This document shows, one piece after another, positions 11,087 through 23,120 of a DNA stretch of 64,000 nt. How positions within the stretch are numbered: the stretch's first letter is position 1; each line of letters opens with the position of its first letter. The DNA lies in the NCBI GenBank assembly GCA_027922465.2, contig BQMF02000009.1, positions 496,001 through 560,000 of the forward strand. The letters run 5' to 3'. The DNA is from Turritopsis dohrnii. Its lineage: Eukaryota > Cnidaria > Hydrozoa > Anthoathecata > Oceaniidae. The notes below the pieces were generated by a model. It saw nothing but the letters and a program-made list of their open reading frames with translations, was not told the origin of the DNA and made no database searches. The position numbers were made by a program, and so were the translations under genes.

Positions 11087-11949
11087 GGCGGCGTCGCTCG
11101 CCGCCGATGTTCACCTGCTCTGTATCACTGTATCAATAAACGTCAAATTTCCTTATAAACGGCTCGTACAACTTGTGTTCAACCAGAAGCATATTCGAAG
11201 TCACAACCTCTGGTAAAACCAATCTTTTATCAGTGTAACAATACACTCAAAACGTAGAGAGAGAAAACTTCAACTTTTTATTAGCTTTTGTTTTAAAAAA
11301 GTTACGCGCTCTAACATGGGTACTATCAAACGTAAGGGGGAAAATGGTTTCTCTTCTTAAAAAGTTCACACGGAGGAGAGAAAAAAGGCACGTGCTAAAT
11401 GAATAAATAGAATAAAAAAACGTTCGATTAGAACGCTTAACAATTAAAAGAAGAAATTAAATTATTAAAAGAAAAGCAAAAAAAAAAAAAAAAAACATTT
11501 TGTTTTGATATGATACTCTTTTTTTACCTATCGGTTTTTAAACATTTTGATTGCTCAAAAAAAAAGTTCACCCGTCTCAGACAGTCAGGCAAGAGTTAGT
11601 GGCAAACCGAACATATGCTGCCACGTTCTGCCACTGCTGCTTTTTGTCCAAAATGTTTAATCAGTTAGTTTCTTTGTATTTAGTTGATGTACTGTTTTCA
11701 AAACCAAGTCAACGTGGAATATAAATCTAACAGTAACGATAAAAACAAAACGTTATTCCTATTAGTTCATCAGCCAAAAAAGGTCACGTTCGATTGAGGT
11801 TGCAATGTATTTGCTTCGAACTCACGTCGCACACAAAAAAATAAATAATTTCGCTCACAACTCAATCTACCATTTTGCGTGACTTACAAACAAACAAACA
11901 AACAAACAAACAGACAGACAGACGGAGAATCGGCTATTAATATATAGAC
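11087..11949 (+). mobile_element. GCCGCC element copy A
   Basis: Begins with the GC-rich hairpin tagccgccaaggcggc followed by gtcgctcgccgcc, and ends with caaacaaacaaacagaca-type tetranucleotide repeats and gaatcggctattaatatata. It is about 860 bp. It is joined directly to copy B and inserted in the right arm of the foldback-type transposon. Short open frames in it (ACGCGCTCTAACATGGGTG region) are not conserved between copies. The class is unknown; a SINE/LINE-like 3' tail is possible. Confidence 0.75.
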
Positions 11950-12811
11950 TAGCCGCCAAGGCGGCGTCGCTCGCCGCCCATGTCCACCTGCTCTGTATCA
12001 CTGTATCAATAAACGTCAAATTTCCTTATAAACGGCTCGTACAACCAGAAGCAGATTCGAAGTCACAACCTCTGGTAAAACCAATCTTTTATCAGTGTAA
12101 CAATACACTCAAAACGTATAGAGAGAAAACTTCAACTTTTTATTAACTTTTGTTTAAAAAAAGTTACGCGCTCTAACATGGGTGCTATCAAACGTAAGGG
12201 GGAAATGGATTCTCTTCTTAAAAAGATCACACGGGAGGAGAGAAGAAAAGGCACGTGCTAAATGAATCAAGTGAATAAAAAAAACGTTCGATCTGATATA
12301 AAATAAAATAGATTAAAAGAAATCGATTAAAGACAACTATTATGACAAAAGCAAAAAAAAATATTTTGTTTTATGATATTTTTTTTTACCTATAGGTTTT
12401 TAAACATTTTCATTACTCGAAAAAAAAGTTCACCCGTCTCAGACAGTCAGGCAAGGATACGTTAGGATACACTGGCAAACCGAGATGCTACCACGTTCTG
12501 CCACTGCTGCTTTTTGTCCAAAATGTTTTATCAGTTAGTTTCTTTGTATTTAGTTGATGTATTGTTTTCAAAGCCAAGTCAACGTGGAATATAAAACTAA
12601 CAAAATAATAAAAACGAAACGTTATTCCTATTAGTTCATCAGCCAAAAAAAGTCACGTTCGATTGGGGTTGCAATGTATTTGCTTCGAACTCACGTCGCA
12701 CACAAAAAAAGAAATAATTTCGCTCACAACTCAATCTACCATTTTGCGTGACTTACAAACAAACAAACAAACAAACAAACAGACAGACAGAGAATCGGCT
12801 ATTAATATATA
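11950..12811 (+). mobile_element. GCCGCC element copy B
   Basis: Head-to-tail with copy A, with the same 5' hairpin and the same (acaa)n(caga)n tail followed by ggctattaatatatagat. It differs from A by small indels such as the agattaaaagaaatcgatta insertion in the middle. The transposon arm resumes at ttacttatgacataaat just after its end. Confidence 0.75.
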
Positions 12812-13456
12812 GATTACTTATGACATAAATATGACGTCATTTTGGGCATTTTGGGCCAGGTGTGCTCAGGAAACCCCCTACAAATTTTAGTAATACTTAA
12901 ATATTTTTAACTTTTCCATTCACCAGGGTTTCTTTCACAAGCTTTGGACCGTATTCCTGATGAATTGCTATAAAATTATGCAATATGAAGATATCTCAAT
13001 TTCTTGTTTTATGTGATGTTCGCGGGGGGTATGCTGGGGAAACCCCTCAGAAATTTTAATATGCTTAGGGTTTTTTGGGAGCCCTTTCCATCCACCTACA
13101 TGCACACAAAATTTCATCCCTATTACTTATGAAGTCAATATGACTTCATTTTGGGCATTTTGGTACTGGGTATGCTGGGAAAACCCCCTAAAATTTTTAG
13201 TATGCTTAGGTATTTTTAAGTCCTCCTTATCCCTTAGTTTGCTTCCACAAACTTTGGGTCCTATTGCTGATGGCATAAATTTAATACCCATTTAGGCTCG
13301 TTATTCAGGGCCCTGGGGCCTAGACTCCCCAAAAGAAACTGAGCTGACCAAGAGAATTCAAGTCCGAAGGGGTCTAGGAATCAGTTAAGAAAAGTGAAAA
13401 TTCTATTCTTTATGGTATGGAATCACCCGTAGTGAGCTCCTAGACTATAAGTTTCG
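12812..13456 (-). repeat. Right terminal inverted repeat (outer part) of the foldback-type transposon
   Basis: Reverse complement of the left arm at about 7424-8030. Together with the inner piece 10,976-11,086 it restores the whole arm once the two GCCGCC elements are ignored. Confidence 0.85.
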
Positions 13457-15180
13457 GAAGATGGAAAAAAGCAGGGAAAAAGAAAAAGCAATCTACCAAG
13501 GATTCGCAGTATTAACTTTAGACATGGTTAATTGCGTTTTTCCTACCGCGCATGCGCTAAAGGAGTTCAAAACATTACCATGGCCTTCGGCATAGTCGAT
13601 TAACTTTGTAAACTAATGAAACCGACACACTGATAATTAGTGAGTCAACGGGTTTTCTCTTACTCGCTGAGCATGCGAAAGAAAATGAAATGCTCTAAAA
13701 ATGGCCATCTCCCGTATAGACATTAAGAAAAAAAGTACCACAGGTAACCATTTTTAATATTTTTAACATTTTTTTTAATATTTGTGACCAAGATGTTTGT
13801 CAGCAGATGCTTCAATAATAAGAACAAAATAAGGCTGAAATTTGAAACTATGTTTTAACGGAGAAATGAAGAACAAAGAACGATTTCATTTTTGTAAATA
13901 TATGCAAACGACTTTTAATTGTCTGGACACCTAATCAACGCTCTAAGTTTGGCCAGACTAGTTTATCATGTTGCTTGCTTACGCATCTCACTAAATGGTA
14001 TTCAACGGTGTTTATTTAGAACAAGTTTAACAAAAACAAATAAGAAATATTGTGATTTTATGGCATTTTCCACTCCATCGTAGCTGCTTTTTAATAAGGT
14101 TATGGCTATATGTCCATCAAGAGGGAACTAAAAAGGCAGTGGAGCGTTTTGTTAAATTTCTCGTAAATGCATGACACATTTTATTTTTTCAAGAAAAGGA
14201 CGACGATCAGTGATCAACAATACAACAAAAAGTTTTTGAATGTTTTCGTTTCAACACGCATGTTTTATTTAAAAATTTGTTGTTTAATGAAAATGCAAAC
14301 AGTGTGTTTTGTTGATGACGGTTTGACAATTTTTAAGAATATTATATACGGACGTTTACACTGCACACTTCTCTTTATCAATTACCTTTCAAGAAGTGGA
14401 GTGACAGAGCTGGATAGCAACTGGAGTATTGATATTTTTAATTTATTAATTTATTTATAAGGAACATTTAAAAGGTAATCACTTCGAGAAACTCATTGAA
14501 ATAACACTACAGATAGAGAAGTAATGTATTTTATACAGGCTTGTAATATACTCTTCTTTATATAAGAATAGTAAAAATTCGAATGAGCCTCGATATTCTA
14601 ACAGGATTTTTAATTTTGAACCTCTGATTTGTAACACATTCTTAATTGCTACATTAACATTACAGCTTATATTATAGAAATATGAAAGCTATATGTTAAA
14701 TACATGTTAAAGATAATCGCTTCTCTTTTTGAACAACAAAAAGGTACAAGCAGAATGCTTAATCAAATAAAATTATTTTGACACTATATATTTGATCTCT
14801 TTATTGTTTTATGATAAAAATTGAGTCTGACCTATATTCTCGATGCCGAGAGTGAATATTCTCATAAAGTGTATCTAGGTTAAAAGAAAAACTTAAAAAG
14901 TGAAATCCAAGATATATGAGAATATGAGAATATCCCAACAACATGTGCTGAAGAGAAATTAATGAAGCAGCAATTGACTGCCCAAACAACCATTGATTCG
15001 TAGATAGTAAATTCGATGTTGTCGTTTGTTTATGGTTTCTTGGTTTGGTTCCAGACTTTGTAATAGCAAAGGAACAACAAACTTCCAAACCAAGGACATC
15101 TCAGCTTGTAGTAATGCTCACCAAATTATCTTTGAGAATTTCCTTAAAATTTCAACAATTGCTTTTGTAATTGATTTTAG
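13457..15180 (+). other. Intergenic region upstream of GPCR 1
   Basis: AT-rich with no convincing gene. Around 13,800-13,860 the phrase aataagaacaaaataaggct resembles the interior of the MITE at 35,786-36,255. 14,730-14,890 is similar to 35,560-35,760 (shared atcaaataaaatt, gatctcttta and gaacaac stretches), a dispersed duplication. The 97-residue open frame at 14,167-14,460 has no recognised domain. Confidence 0.4.
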
Positions 15181-15238
15181 ATTCCTAGTGAATGTTTAAA
15201 CAGCAACTTGGAAAAGACAATTGTAGTTTCTTGGAATT

Positions 15239-16423
15239 ATGAATAGAGCAGAACCTCCAAAAAAGTCATCAGGTCCAACTGAAGAACAAATTATGAAACG
15301 ATCGATTGATTTATCATTTGGATTAATAGTCATGCTTTTGAATATAGCAGAGATCATCATAATTTCCAGAACAAAGAAGAAAATGAAGTACCAATTGTTA
15401 ATTCTTAGCTTATCTGTTACTGACATGTTATTTGGGTTGTCCAATTCTGTTGTGTCATGCATTTATTTATCACGAAAGGCACAAAACGAAGAAGTATTAG
15501 AGATTACATACACTACATATTTTTATTTTGTTTTGAATTCTATTTTACATTTGATATGGATAGCACTAGATCGATTATGGGCTGTTTGTAAACCATTTCA
15601 ACATAAAATCATTATGACGAAAAAAAAGACTTACATAGCGATTGGTGTGATGTGGTTTGCTTCAACTGTTACAGCTGCCTCTTTGTACTTGGCCGACGAG
15701 TTGTCTGAAGCATTTATGAAAACCGAGCAAAGTATAACATACGTGAATGTCACAATTAATGGTACTGACGTCAATCTAACGACAACCTTTGGTAGTGACA
15801 TCAATTTAACGACAACTTTAAATCCTGTGACAACCACATCTTTTGACTTTGTACAAAACAAAAGTCCGGCACTACCTTGGTCACGAAAATCCCGCAGACC
15901 ACCAAAACCTACGAAGCCCCCTAAACGTCGCTTAGTCCCTCGTTTGAAAGTGACCAAAACGAACGTTTACCATGAGCTTATGACGTCAGTGTTATCAGTG
16001 TTCATCATTATTGCAGATGTGACATTGTTATTTCTCTATATCATGATCGTTTGTTTGATCCGAAAAACAGGAAAGATTCCACTGAAAACTGCTTCTGACA
16101 CTGAAGATCGTGTGTCCATTATTTGCTTGTTAATTGCTAGCAGTTTCATCCTTTTCACACTACCATACGCCGTAGCAAGATTCGTGTCAGGCCAGATTCC
16201 ATTATGGGCGAACTTGATTTTAGTTTTAAACAGTGGTTTAAACAGTATTTTATATTTCTTTCGAGGTAAATGTGAGAAGTGGCAAAGCAAACTTGAGAAG
16301 AAGAATCAGAAACCGCCAGCAAGGTCAACGTTATCTACACCAGTGTCAACACCATATGAAATTAGGAAAGGTACTCCCAGCCCACGTTTGGGTGACGATA
16401 AGCACTCCACTACGCAGCTGTGA
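15239..16423 (+). CDS. Rhodopsin-like (class A) orphan GPCR, paralogue 1
   Basis: Single-exon coding region of 394 residues. Seven membrane segments: TM1 about 24-43, TM2 51-77 with the D2.50 equivalent in SLSVTDMLFG (D62), TM3 89-115 ending in DRL (111-113) in place of DRY, TM4 131-151, TM5 about 247-275, TM6 about 290-312 (FILFTLPYA) and TM7 ending NSILYFFRGKC, a variant of NPxxY. The loop between TM4 and TM5 is about 92 residues, with five N-x-S/T sequons (N170, N174, N179, N189, N207) and a basic proline-rich stretch (RPPKPTKPPKRR). No cysteine lies at the start of TM3 or in this loop, so the canonical class A disulfide is absent. A splice acceptor (tgtaattgattttag) sits 56 bp before the ATG, implying a 5'UTR intron. 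Ligand unknown; a chemosensory or peptide receptor is a guess. Confidence 0.9.
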   Translation: MNRAEPPKKSSGPTEEQIMKRSIDLSFGLIVMLLNIAEIIIISRTKKKMKYQLLILSLSVTDMLFGLSNSVVSCIYLSRKAQNEEVLEITYTTYFYFVLNSILHLIWIALDRLWAVCKPFQHKIIMTKKKTYIAIGVMWFASTVTAASLYLADELSEAFMKTEQSITYVNVTINGTDVNLTTTFGSDINLTTTLNPVTTTSFDFVQNKSPALPWSRKSRRPPKPTKPPKRRLVPRLKVTKTNVYHELMTSVLSVFIIIADVTLLFLYIMIVCLIRKTGKIPLKTASDTEDRVSIICLLIASSFILFTLPYAVARFVSGQIPLWANLILVLNSGLNSILYFFRGKCEKWQSKLEKKNQKPPARSTLSTPVSTPYEIRKGTPSPRLGDDKHSTTQL

Positions 16424-16830
16424 CGAAATTTCAACAGAGAACCTGTAATGTTTCTGATTTCATTTCCAAGAAGGACGTTTCCGGAATTAGGATTTTTTGT
16501 ATTGATGACATCAGCAATATTATATATTTTATGTTATGTATTAGGTATGTTATATATTTCTATATTCATAAACTATGAGCTAATAATGGTCACTAATAAT
16601 ATAGCCAGAGATTACAGAGCAAAAAGACTTTAAAGGTTGTAGAAGACAATACAATTTGAGATGCAATCGACGTCACTGGAACAGAAAGCACCATACGTGG
16701 GTAGTACTGAGAGGGTACTGGTTGTCATGGCGTTTATTTGATATCTTGATATCTAGTAAACAATCTTTTAATTTCTAATATCAATCAAAATCAAAATATC
16801 TGCAACATACATTAAAGTTTTTGGAAGCTT
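16424..16830 (+). repeat. Segment duplicated at 40,850-41,239 and 44,425-44,460
   Basis: From the stop codon of GPCR 1 onward (tgacgaaatttcaacagag, then ttccaagaaggacgtttccg, aactatgagctaataatg and catacgtgggtagtactg) the sequence recurs at 40,850-41,239. The match continues beyond the tandem GCCGCC elements at 44,425 (aaaatcaaaatatctgcaac). It is either GPCR 3' flank copied to a second locus or the end of a shared retroelement. Confidence 0.75.
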
Positions 16831-17740
16831 CGTTTTGATAATGTAACCAAGAAAAGGAACAGTCGCTACTTAATAGGTTTTTTGTCATTTCAGAGAGAAA
16901 TTACAGAAATTCAATAATGAAAAGCTATCAGGCGCATATCCACCAACTAATTTTAATAATAACTCACAAGACAAGCGAAATCAATACAAACTGGAAAGAA
17001 ATAGCTTTTTCTACAATTTTTTTATTAATTGCGTGGTTATCATACAAGGTCAAAAACTTTTACTTACTAAAGTATGAAGTTTTTACCGTCACAAAAAGAC
17101 TTCAGCTGAATAAATACAAGTGTAGATTTTATGTTTAACATTACAATAAAAAGAAACGCACAATACTGCTGGTCTCGTACTCAAGGTGTTGGTTCTCCCG
17201 TAAGTATTCATACTCATTCTTTGTTTGAGGGTCAGCTGAAATTGCTGCTTTTTTAACTCTCCAGTTAATTGCCCCCGCAGCGAGCGTAAGCGAGCGAGGA
17301 GGCATAGTAGTTTCATGAGATAGGCGAATGTCAGTTTCCGATTTTGTTTTTCATCTTCATCATCATCCTTATCATCATCCTCCAACTTTTCGTGTTGATG
17401 TTACACGGTGGTATGCAATTATTAGCTGACTTTCAAAGCATACTACTGTAAGTGGGAGACAGAATGTTTTTTTCGCATCTCTTTCCTATTTCATTATTAT
17501 ATTATACTATGTTATTTAGGAAGTTCGTATACTGGAATTGCTTAGACATTTTTCATATTACTTTTGTGTTGTTTTAGTGAAGGGAACAACAAGGATTTTG
17601 AAGCACAGCTTGAAATCTGAAATTTTGATAACCATATACATACATTTTATTTTTGTATATATTTTAGCTGTAAATCTTTCATTCAATAAATTTTATTCAA
17701 TGCACTGATTTTTGGCGGATCTTGCCTTAAAAAGATTTTA
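16831..17740 (+). other. No gene recognised
   Basis: AT-rich DNA. A small low-complexity patch at 17,276-17,304 (gcagcgagcgtaagcgagcg) and a cat/cct run near 17,350 are the only visible structures. Confidence 0.35.
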
Positions 17741-17790
17741 ATTGGATTTCTGTGTATGCAAGAAAGCCATATTACAAATTGTCGTTTTTC
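17741..17790 (+). repeat. Solitary head sequence of the Helentron-like family
   Basis: attggatttctgtgtatgca agaaagcc closely matches the head at 23,121 (attggatttctgcgtaagca agaaagcc). No body or tail of the element follows. Confidence 0.5.
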
Positions 17791-20625
17791 GTGTTTTTCT
17801 TCTTTAACTGTCCTCCAAACCTAGTGTGATCATAATCAATAAAATCTTTTTATATTTTTTTCTTGTTTTGTAATATTTTTTGTTTTGAATCAAAGTTTGA
17901 AACGCAGATTTCTAAGGGATTTTACCCTTTAATTTTTATCTTAAAAAAGTTTTTTTTTTTTTGGCTCTTACAGAATTTCTTTAACAAATCTTATTTTGAT
18001 TATGAAATACGTATTCATGATTTCAGTTCAGACATTTCTTTTGTTTGTAGCAAAAACTTTCTGATATTACTTGTTAAGCCTTATTTACACTTTTTGAAAG
18101 GTAATTAGCATCAGTGTGACTTAGGCCTAAGAGATAACAAAAAGTAACAAAGTTTTGTGTAGATTTTCATCTGTTTAAGTTTAGATCTATTTGGTTTGCA
18201 TATTCCAAGTTGGTTTTGAAATACCGCCATACACTACTCATTAAACTATTTAACTTTTTAACTATTGTTTCATATGAACAATTAATTGTTGTTTTAATTG
18301 GAAAAGTTATCCTAAAGAAAGTTTAACTCAATTCTAATGTAAGTGAAAAACAGTGAAGACCATCTGTCAATGAGTTTTCAAATCTGATCTCCCATTTCAA
18401 AATGATCATGCTCACAATTGTTCTTGTTTTTATTGTGTTTATACAAATGTTTAAATGTATATATTTGTTACTGTGCAAAAACATTCATGTGAATTTTTTG
18501 ATCTCCCTTCACCCTTGTTCTCTTGCAAACAATAGAAATGACGTCATAAAAAATTGCTTGTTCTTTTAATGACCGTTGGCCGACTAAATTGTTTTTCAAT
18601 TATCGAGTTTGTCCTGAAGTTCAATTGATGCCATCATGACAACTCTTTGAATGAATGGGGTAATTTTATGCATGTTTCGATGCATTAAAATTACAAGTGT
18701 TATAACTGGAGCCTTAATGCTACTCTTATCATGATGTTTCCGTTGTATAGCTTGCAATGTATAGCTTGCTGTGTGTACAAATTGGAATGCTTGAGCGCGG
18801 GGCATTTTTAGCTAAAGCTGCATGCTAGTAATAGTCCTTGTAAAGAAGTAACTCTGCTTTAAAGCAACGTAAATTTGTCCATGATTAAATGCTTTTTGTT
18901 TTAATAAATCGAAACTGATTACCACTTAGTTTAAGCTCAAGCCTTGAACCTTGTGCACTGTACATGCCCATGCTAGAGCAAGAGGAAATTGTGTCCTTTT
19001 TATTACAGGGGATGCTTCCTTCTTAGGGTTAGTTTTTATATCTGTCGCTTTGAACACTTGAACACTATTCCACCTATAGCTAGGATTAAATGCAAGTCAA
19101 ACAGAAGTCAGTGCGATTTATTTCACGTCTTTTCATTGGTTGAAAAACTCCCTTTCCAGTAATTTCATTGGAGAAAAGAAACAGTCACATACATTAGGTT
19201 TGAATGATTTTCTTTTGTTCTTTTGTAAACCTGTATACAAATTCAATTGTATAATGTTGTAAGATTATCTGTGTTACAAAAAGCGACTGTTAAGTTGAAT
19301 TACATCATTTCCTTTGATTTTATGGTGCAAAGGATAAGAAACTTGTCAAACTTCTTCAAGATGTTACATTTAATTATGACGAAATTGCCTTACACAATGC
19401 TGCAGTTGCTTAAGGAGAGTTGTATTCTGGTCTTCTAATTTTTAGCTATGCCCATAGTAACTTCTCAATCACTTTTTTATCTTCTCACTAATTGAAACGT
19501 ATCATTTGACCATTAGCGGGATTCGCAAAAATCATGTTTCGTTTACACGAAACTATTTTTTTATAGATTTGTAGGGAATTGTATACAACTTAGTAGAGTT
19601 GTTCGTGAATTTCTCCCCACAAAGTCATTAGAAACTTCGCATCAACACTTGAAATAAGCGTGCAAAGTAATAATGTTTCTTTTGATGCAACAAAAGGCTC
19701 TAGATCTCTGAAGTACCGTTTTAGTAGAGCAGTTTTAAAAAAATTCTCACAAGTAATTGATTTTTTTCGTGTAACAGGCTCGTCGAGTTTACGAATCTCC
19801 CTAATGAAATCTTCATTCCACAATAAGTATATACTGTATATACTTTTTACGAGATAATTTATTTTCAATTTTTGTTTTGGTTTCCCGATTCCTCACACTT
19901 TGGTCTGTACTTTGTTCTGTACAAAGTTTGAAGAATATATCTTCAATTGACTATAATTACAGCCGTTTTTCTTGAAAACATAGTTATTAATTTTTCATTG
20001 TGGTCTGTAAATTTGAATCTGAAGAAATTTAAAAATTGCGAACATTGTTTTATATATTCCTTCAACATATAGGTCCCAATTTGTTCAATTGATAGTCAAG
20101 GCTGATCCCTACTTGCTGACAAACTAGTGTCAATTTTTGATAAAATCGCATAATTTATTTGTTCATTTATTACTTATTTATTACACTTATTACACTTATT
20201 TATTCAAAAACCACTTTTTAATTTTTCACAAAATATACTACAGTGTGTCCGTCAAAAAAGATAGTATTAACTTATGAATTTTTTATTATTAATACTGCTC
20301 TGTTTATTTTATAACTAAACATTGATTGTTTTGGTGAAAATTATTTCCCAGCACAACATGATAAATTCACTTTAAAGCTTTATTTTTATCAAATGTATCT
20401 TTTTGTGACAATAACTTTTTTTATTGCAAATATTTTGTTCACAATAACTTCTGTTGTTCTTCTGTTCCCAAAAGTAAAAAGAAATGTATTGTTGAGAATT
20501 TCTTCTACCTTCCATTGTTAAAAAACGTTCCGGTAATTTCAATCTCAAAAGAAATAACAAAGAAAATCCAAGTTCTAGTAAAATTGCAATAAAAAATCTC
20601 GAGAAAGTTAATTTATGTTATACGA
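17791..20625 (+). other. AT-rich intergenic DNA, no gene supported
   Basis: Several open frames of 60-92 residues occur (e.g. 19,868-19,590 on the minus strand) but none has a domain, a conserved copy or plausible splice context. At 20,240 a single end tacagtgtgtccgtcaaaaa resembles a mariner-type terminus, but no partner end was found. Confidence 0.35.
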
Positions 20626-20629
20626 ACCG

Positions 20630-20755
20630 GTGTCGCAGTACTCCCCAGAAAAAGTACTCCCCAGTAATTATTTCCTAGTAAATAAATACTTCCCAGTACT
20701 TATTTCCTAGTAGGAAAAAAGTACTCCCTCAGGAAATAAGTACTCCCCCTCGAGT
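20630..20755 (+). repeat. GAGTACTT-rich palindromic repeat, copy 1
   Basis: Multiple copies in both orientations of agtactcccc, agtacttatttcctagta and agtaaataaatacttccc. A related patch with the same vocabulary is at 35,260-35,416. It starts with accggtgtcgcagtactccc, and the other patch ends with ttactgttacaccgg, so the two resemble opposite termini of one family. Confidence 0.6.
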
Positions 20756-22555
20756 ATCATTAGATATGGATGCATCGGTCAAATAACAGGAAAGATTTTG
20801 GGAAAACTGGAACAAAAGAAGAATAGTCTGGAAAAGGTAAAATGTTTAAACAGGAGCAACGTGAATTCATGGTGGGTGGTAATTTTCAGCTACTGTCATT
20901 ATACTCTCTATGATCTATCTTCTACTGTCTATCGTCTCTGTTACACAGAAAAACAAGATGTTAGGTTTTTAAAAGCTTGACCATTGAAGTATTTTTTTCG
21001 AAAAAGGTATATGACTTCTCTCCATAGATCCAGCACATAATTCAATTGGGTGGAGTGGATTTCCGAGAAGCCACAAAATTTGCTATGAGCAGGTATCCGT
21101 TTTATCTGAAACCTGCACTGTCAATGAAATAGTTCTCTATTTTTATACCAATGAAAGAAAAAGACACGACATACACCTTTATCAGTATCTTTATCAGTAT
21201 GTTTTTTTTTAAAATATTCACTAACCATTTTATGTCCTCCGCCAATTTAAAAGGACACGGAGAAAAAGTTGGTCTCGAAAATAAGACCATTTATTTTTTG
21301 TTGGTAAGTACATACTTATTGCAATCCGTCTGAGTGGAGAAGTATGACTCCACAAATTATGGTCTCATTGTCATAAAACTTTCAATCTATAACTTACATT
21401 GAGGTTCAACTTTTTTTTTTTAGAAGCGATAAAAAAGAAATTTCGAAATTCTGACGAAAGGGAGATTCGGAGGATCGTGGGCACGAAGTTGCGTAATGCG
21501 CCTAGCACAAAAAAACGCACAGATTGCGCTCTTGAACTCGTTTAGTTTAGTTGAGTTGTTATGAGTTTGATGTTATTCGATTGTTGAATCTTTTAATTAG
21601 TATTGTTACGTCAAAACTTACTTTAAATAAATTATAAATATTAGTAGTATTCATATTATAATTATAATAGTTCCAATTATTTATATATATCAGGTATTGA
21701 TCAAAGGAACACTTTTCTTTGTTTTTTCAAACTGTTAAACCAATCCAAAACAGATTTGGTGTTTTTCCATTGATTCTAAATTTTTCTAATTTTGTCAAGA
21801 ATATGCTTGATTTTTCCAATGTTACTTTTCGATAGGTTTACGAGGTGACATGAAATCTTGTTCTGGAAGTTTTCCTTGTGGTCTTTTATGATGGAATATG
21901 CTTCTATTTCTTGCATTCTTTCTACGCGATCTATTATGTTTAGCTTATCCACAGCACAATTTTCTTCGCTTCGTTGACTAAGTATGGTGTTGTTCTATAC
22001 CCATCTATATCAGAAAAACTTTTCAATGAGGCTTTGAATTTTTCCTTGCAATATATAAAAAATCAAAACTCTAATGTATTTATCTTATATATAATAACGA
22101 GTGTGCATCCCACTTTTATTTTAGAGAGTCATAAGTTTTGTTGAATTTTACGGTCAAAATCTTCTTGATCGTGGTCATATTCTTTGTGAGGACCATTCGC
22201 TTTTTTACGATTATTAAATAGTAGCACGTGCCATGACGTCAGTTTTTTTATCGTCGCAATTAGGTGATTGAAATTTTCGTCACGGGGTTTGCACACCTTG
22301 ATTATATTTTTTGTCACCTTTTTTCGACACGGGATTTGCGTACATCATTTTCAAAGTTAGATGTGGTAAGTTATTTTACCCGGGTTACTATATATGTATA
22401 TACGGTTCACAGAAAAGTAATAAATATCGTTCCGGCGAATTATTTGTGGTTATTGTACCTTCCAGTTATTTGACAAAATTTAGACATTTCATTTGATACT
22501 ATTAATAACAAAGTTTTGAACACAGCATTTTGATGCAATAACTGTCTATTAAACA
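20756..22555 (+). other. Intergenic, no gene supported
   Basis: AT-rich with only short open frames of 60-69 residues and no recognised domain or RNA gene. Confidence 0.35.
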
Positions 22556-22557
22556 AC

Positions 22558-22822
22558 TTCAAACTGCATCTAAAAGATATCTAATAAAAGATGCTTTTAA
22601 GAGGTCTTGAAGACGAGAATAACATCTTTTAAACGTCTTAAAGATCGGCATAAAGAGACGCATTTTAGACATCTTCTAGAAGACATCTTTTAAAATGCCT
22701 CTAAAAGATGCATATGAAAGATGCTGCAAAAACGGACAAATCAGACGTCTTTTAGACGTCTTTTAGACCTCTTTTTTGCCATCTTTTAGACATCTTTTAG
22801 ACGTCTTTCTGCCGTCTGGGGA
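22558..22822 (+). mobile_element. GACGTC-rich MITE-like element, copy 1
   Basis: A dense array of aaaagatg / catctttt and gacgtctttt half-sites in both orientations around a central aacggacaaatc. The element at 34,400-34,708 has the same architecture with gtcggatttgtccg in the middle. It ends at gccgtctgggg. The left boundary is uncertain. Confidence 0.55.
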
Positions 22823-23120
22823 TATTTAATTTTTGAGCTTGTTATGAGTTTGTTGTTCTGCCATATACACTATGATGATGTTTCGAAATGTCTATGGAGT
22901 TTAATGATAGACATGAATGTTTTGCCTGTTTTTCAGGTTTCAGTTAATCCAAGTAAATAGATCAGATTTCCCGTACGCTGTTAATTTAATACTGAAATGG
23001 TAATTAACTTCTTTAATTTAATTTTCATGCTTTTCCATGCTTGTTGCACACATTGCTTTATTGTATGTATCCTTTCTGCATTTGTTTGTTCTGTTCTGCT
23101 AAAAGTGTTTGTCATTCTTT
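22823..23120 (+). other. Short intergenic stretch, nothing recognised
   Basis: AT-rich DNA between the GACGTC-rich element and the Helentron-like tandem array. Confidence 0.3.

Larger units (their letters stand above)
7424..13456 (+). mobile_element. Foldback-type DNA transposon with ~0.65-kb complex inverted repeats and a FEN/PIN-like gene
   Basis: The left arm (about 7424-8072) is matched in reverse complement by the right arm, which starts at about 10,976, is interrupted at 11,087-12,811 by two GCCGCC elements, and resumes to about 13,456. The arms start and end aacttaatagtctaggagct / agctcctagactataagttt. Each contains three imperfect internal repeats built around 'ctaagcat..aaaatttc..gaggggtttcc', 'aaaatgcccaaaatgacgtc' and 'tcataagtaatagg'. 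Without the nested insert the element is about 4.3 kb. It encloses one broken gene family (8076-10,498). No target duplication could be defined with confidence, because the outermost bases of both arms are themselves inverted-repeat-like. The TIRs are seen directly; mobilisation by the enclosed gene is inference. Confidence 0.75.

Noticed and set aside
20240..20290. Possible mariner terminus tacagtgtgtccgtcaaaaa
   Set aside because: Only one end was found and no matching inverted end or TA-flanked partner was seen nearby.
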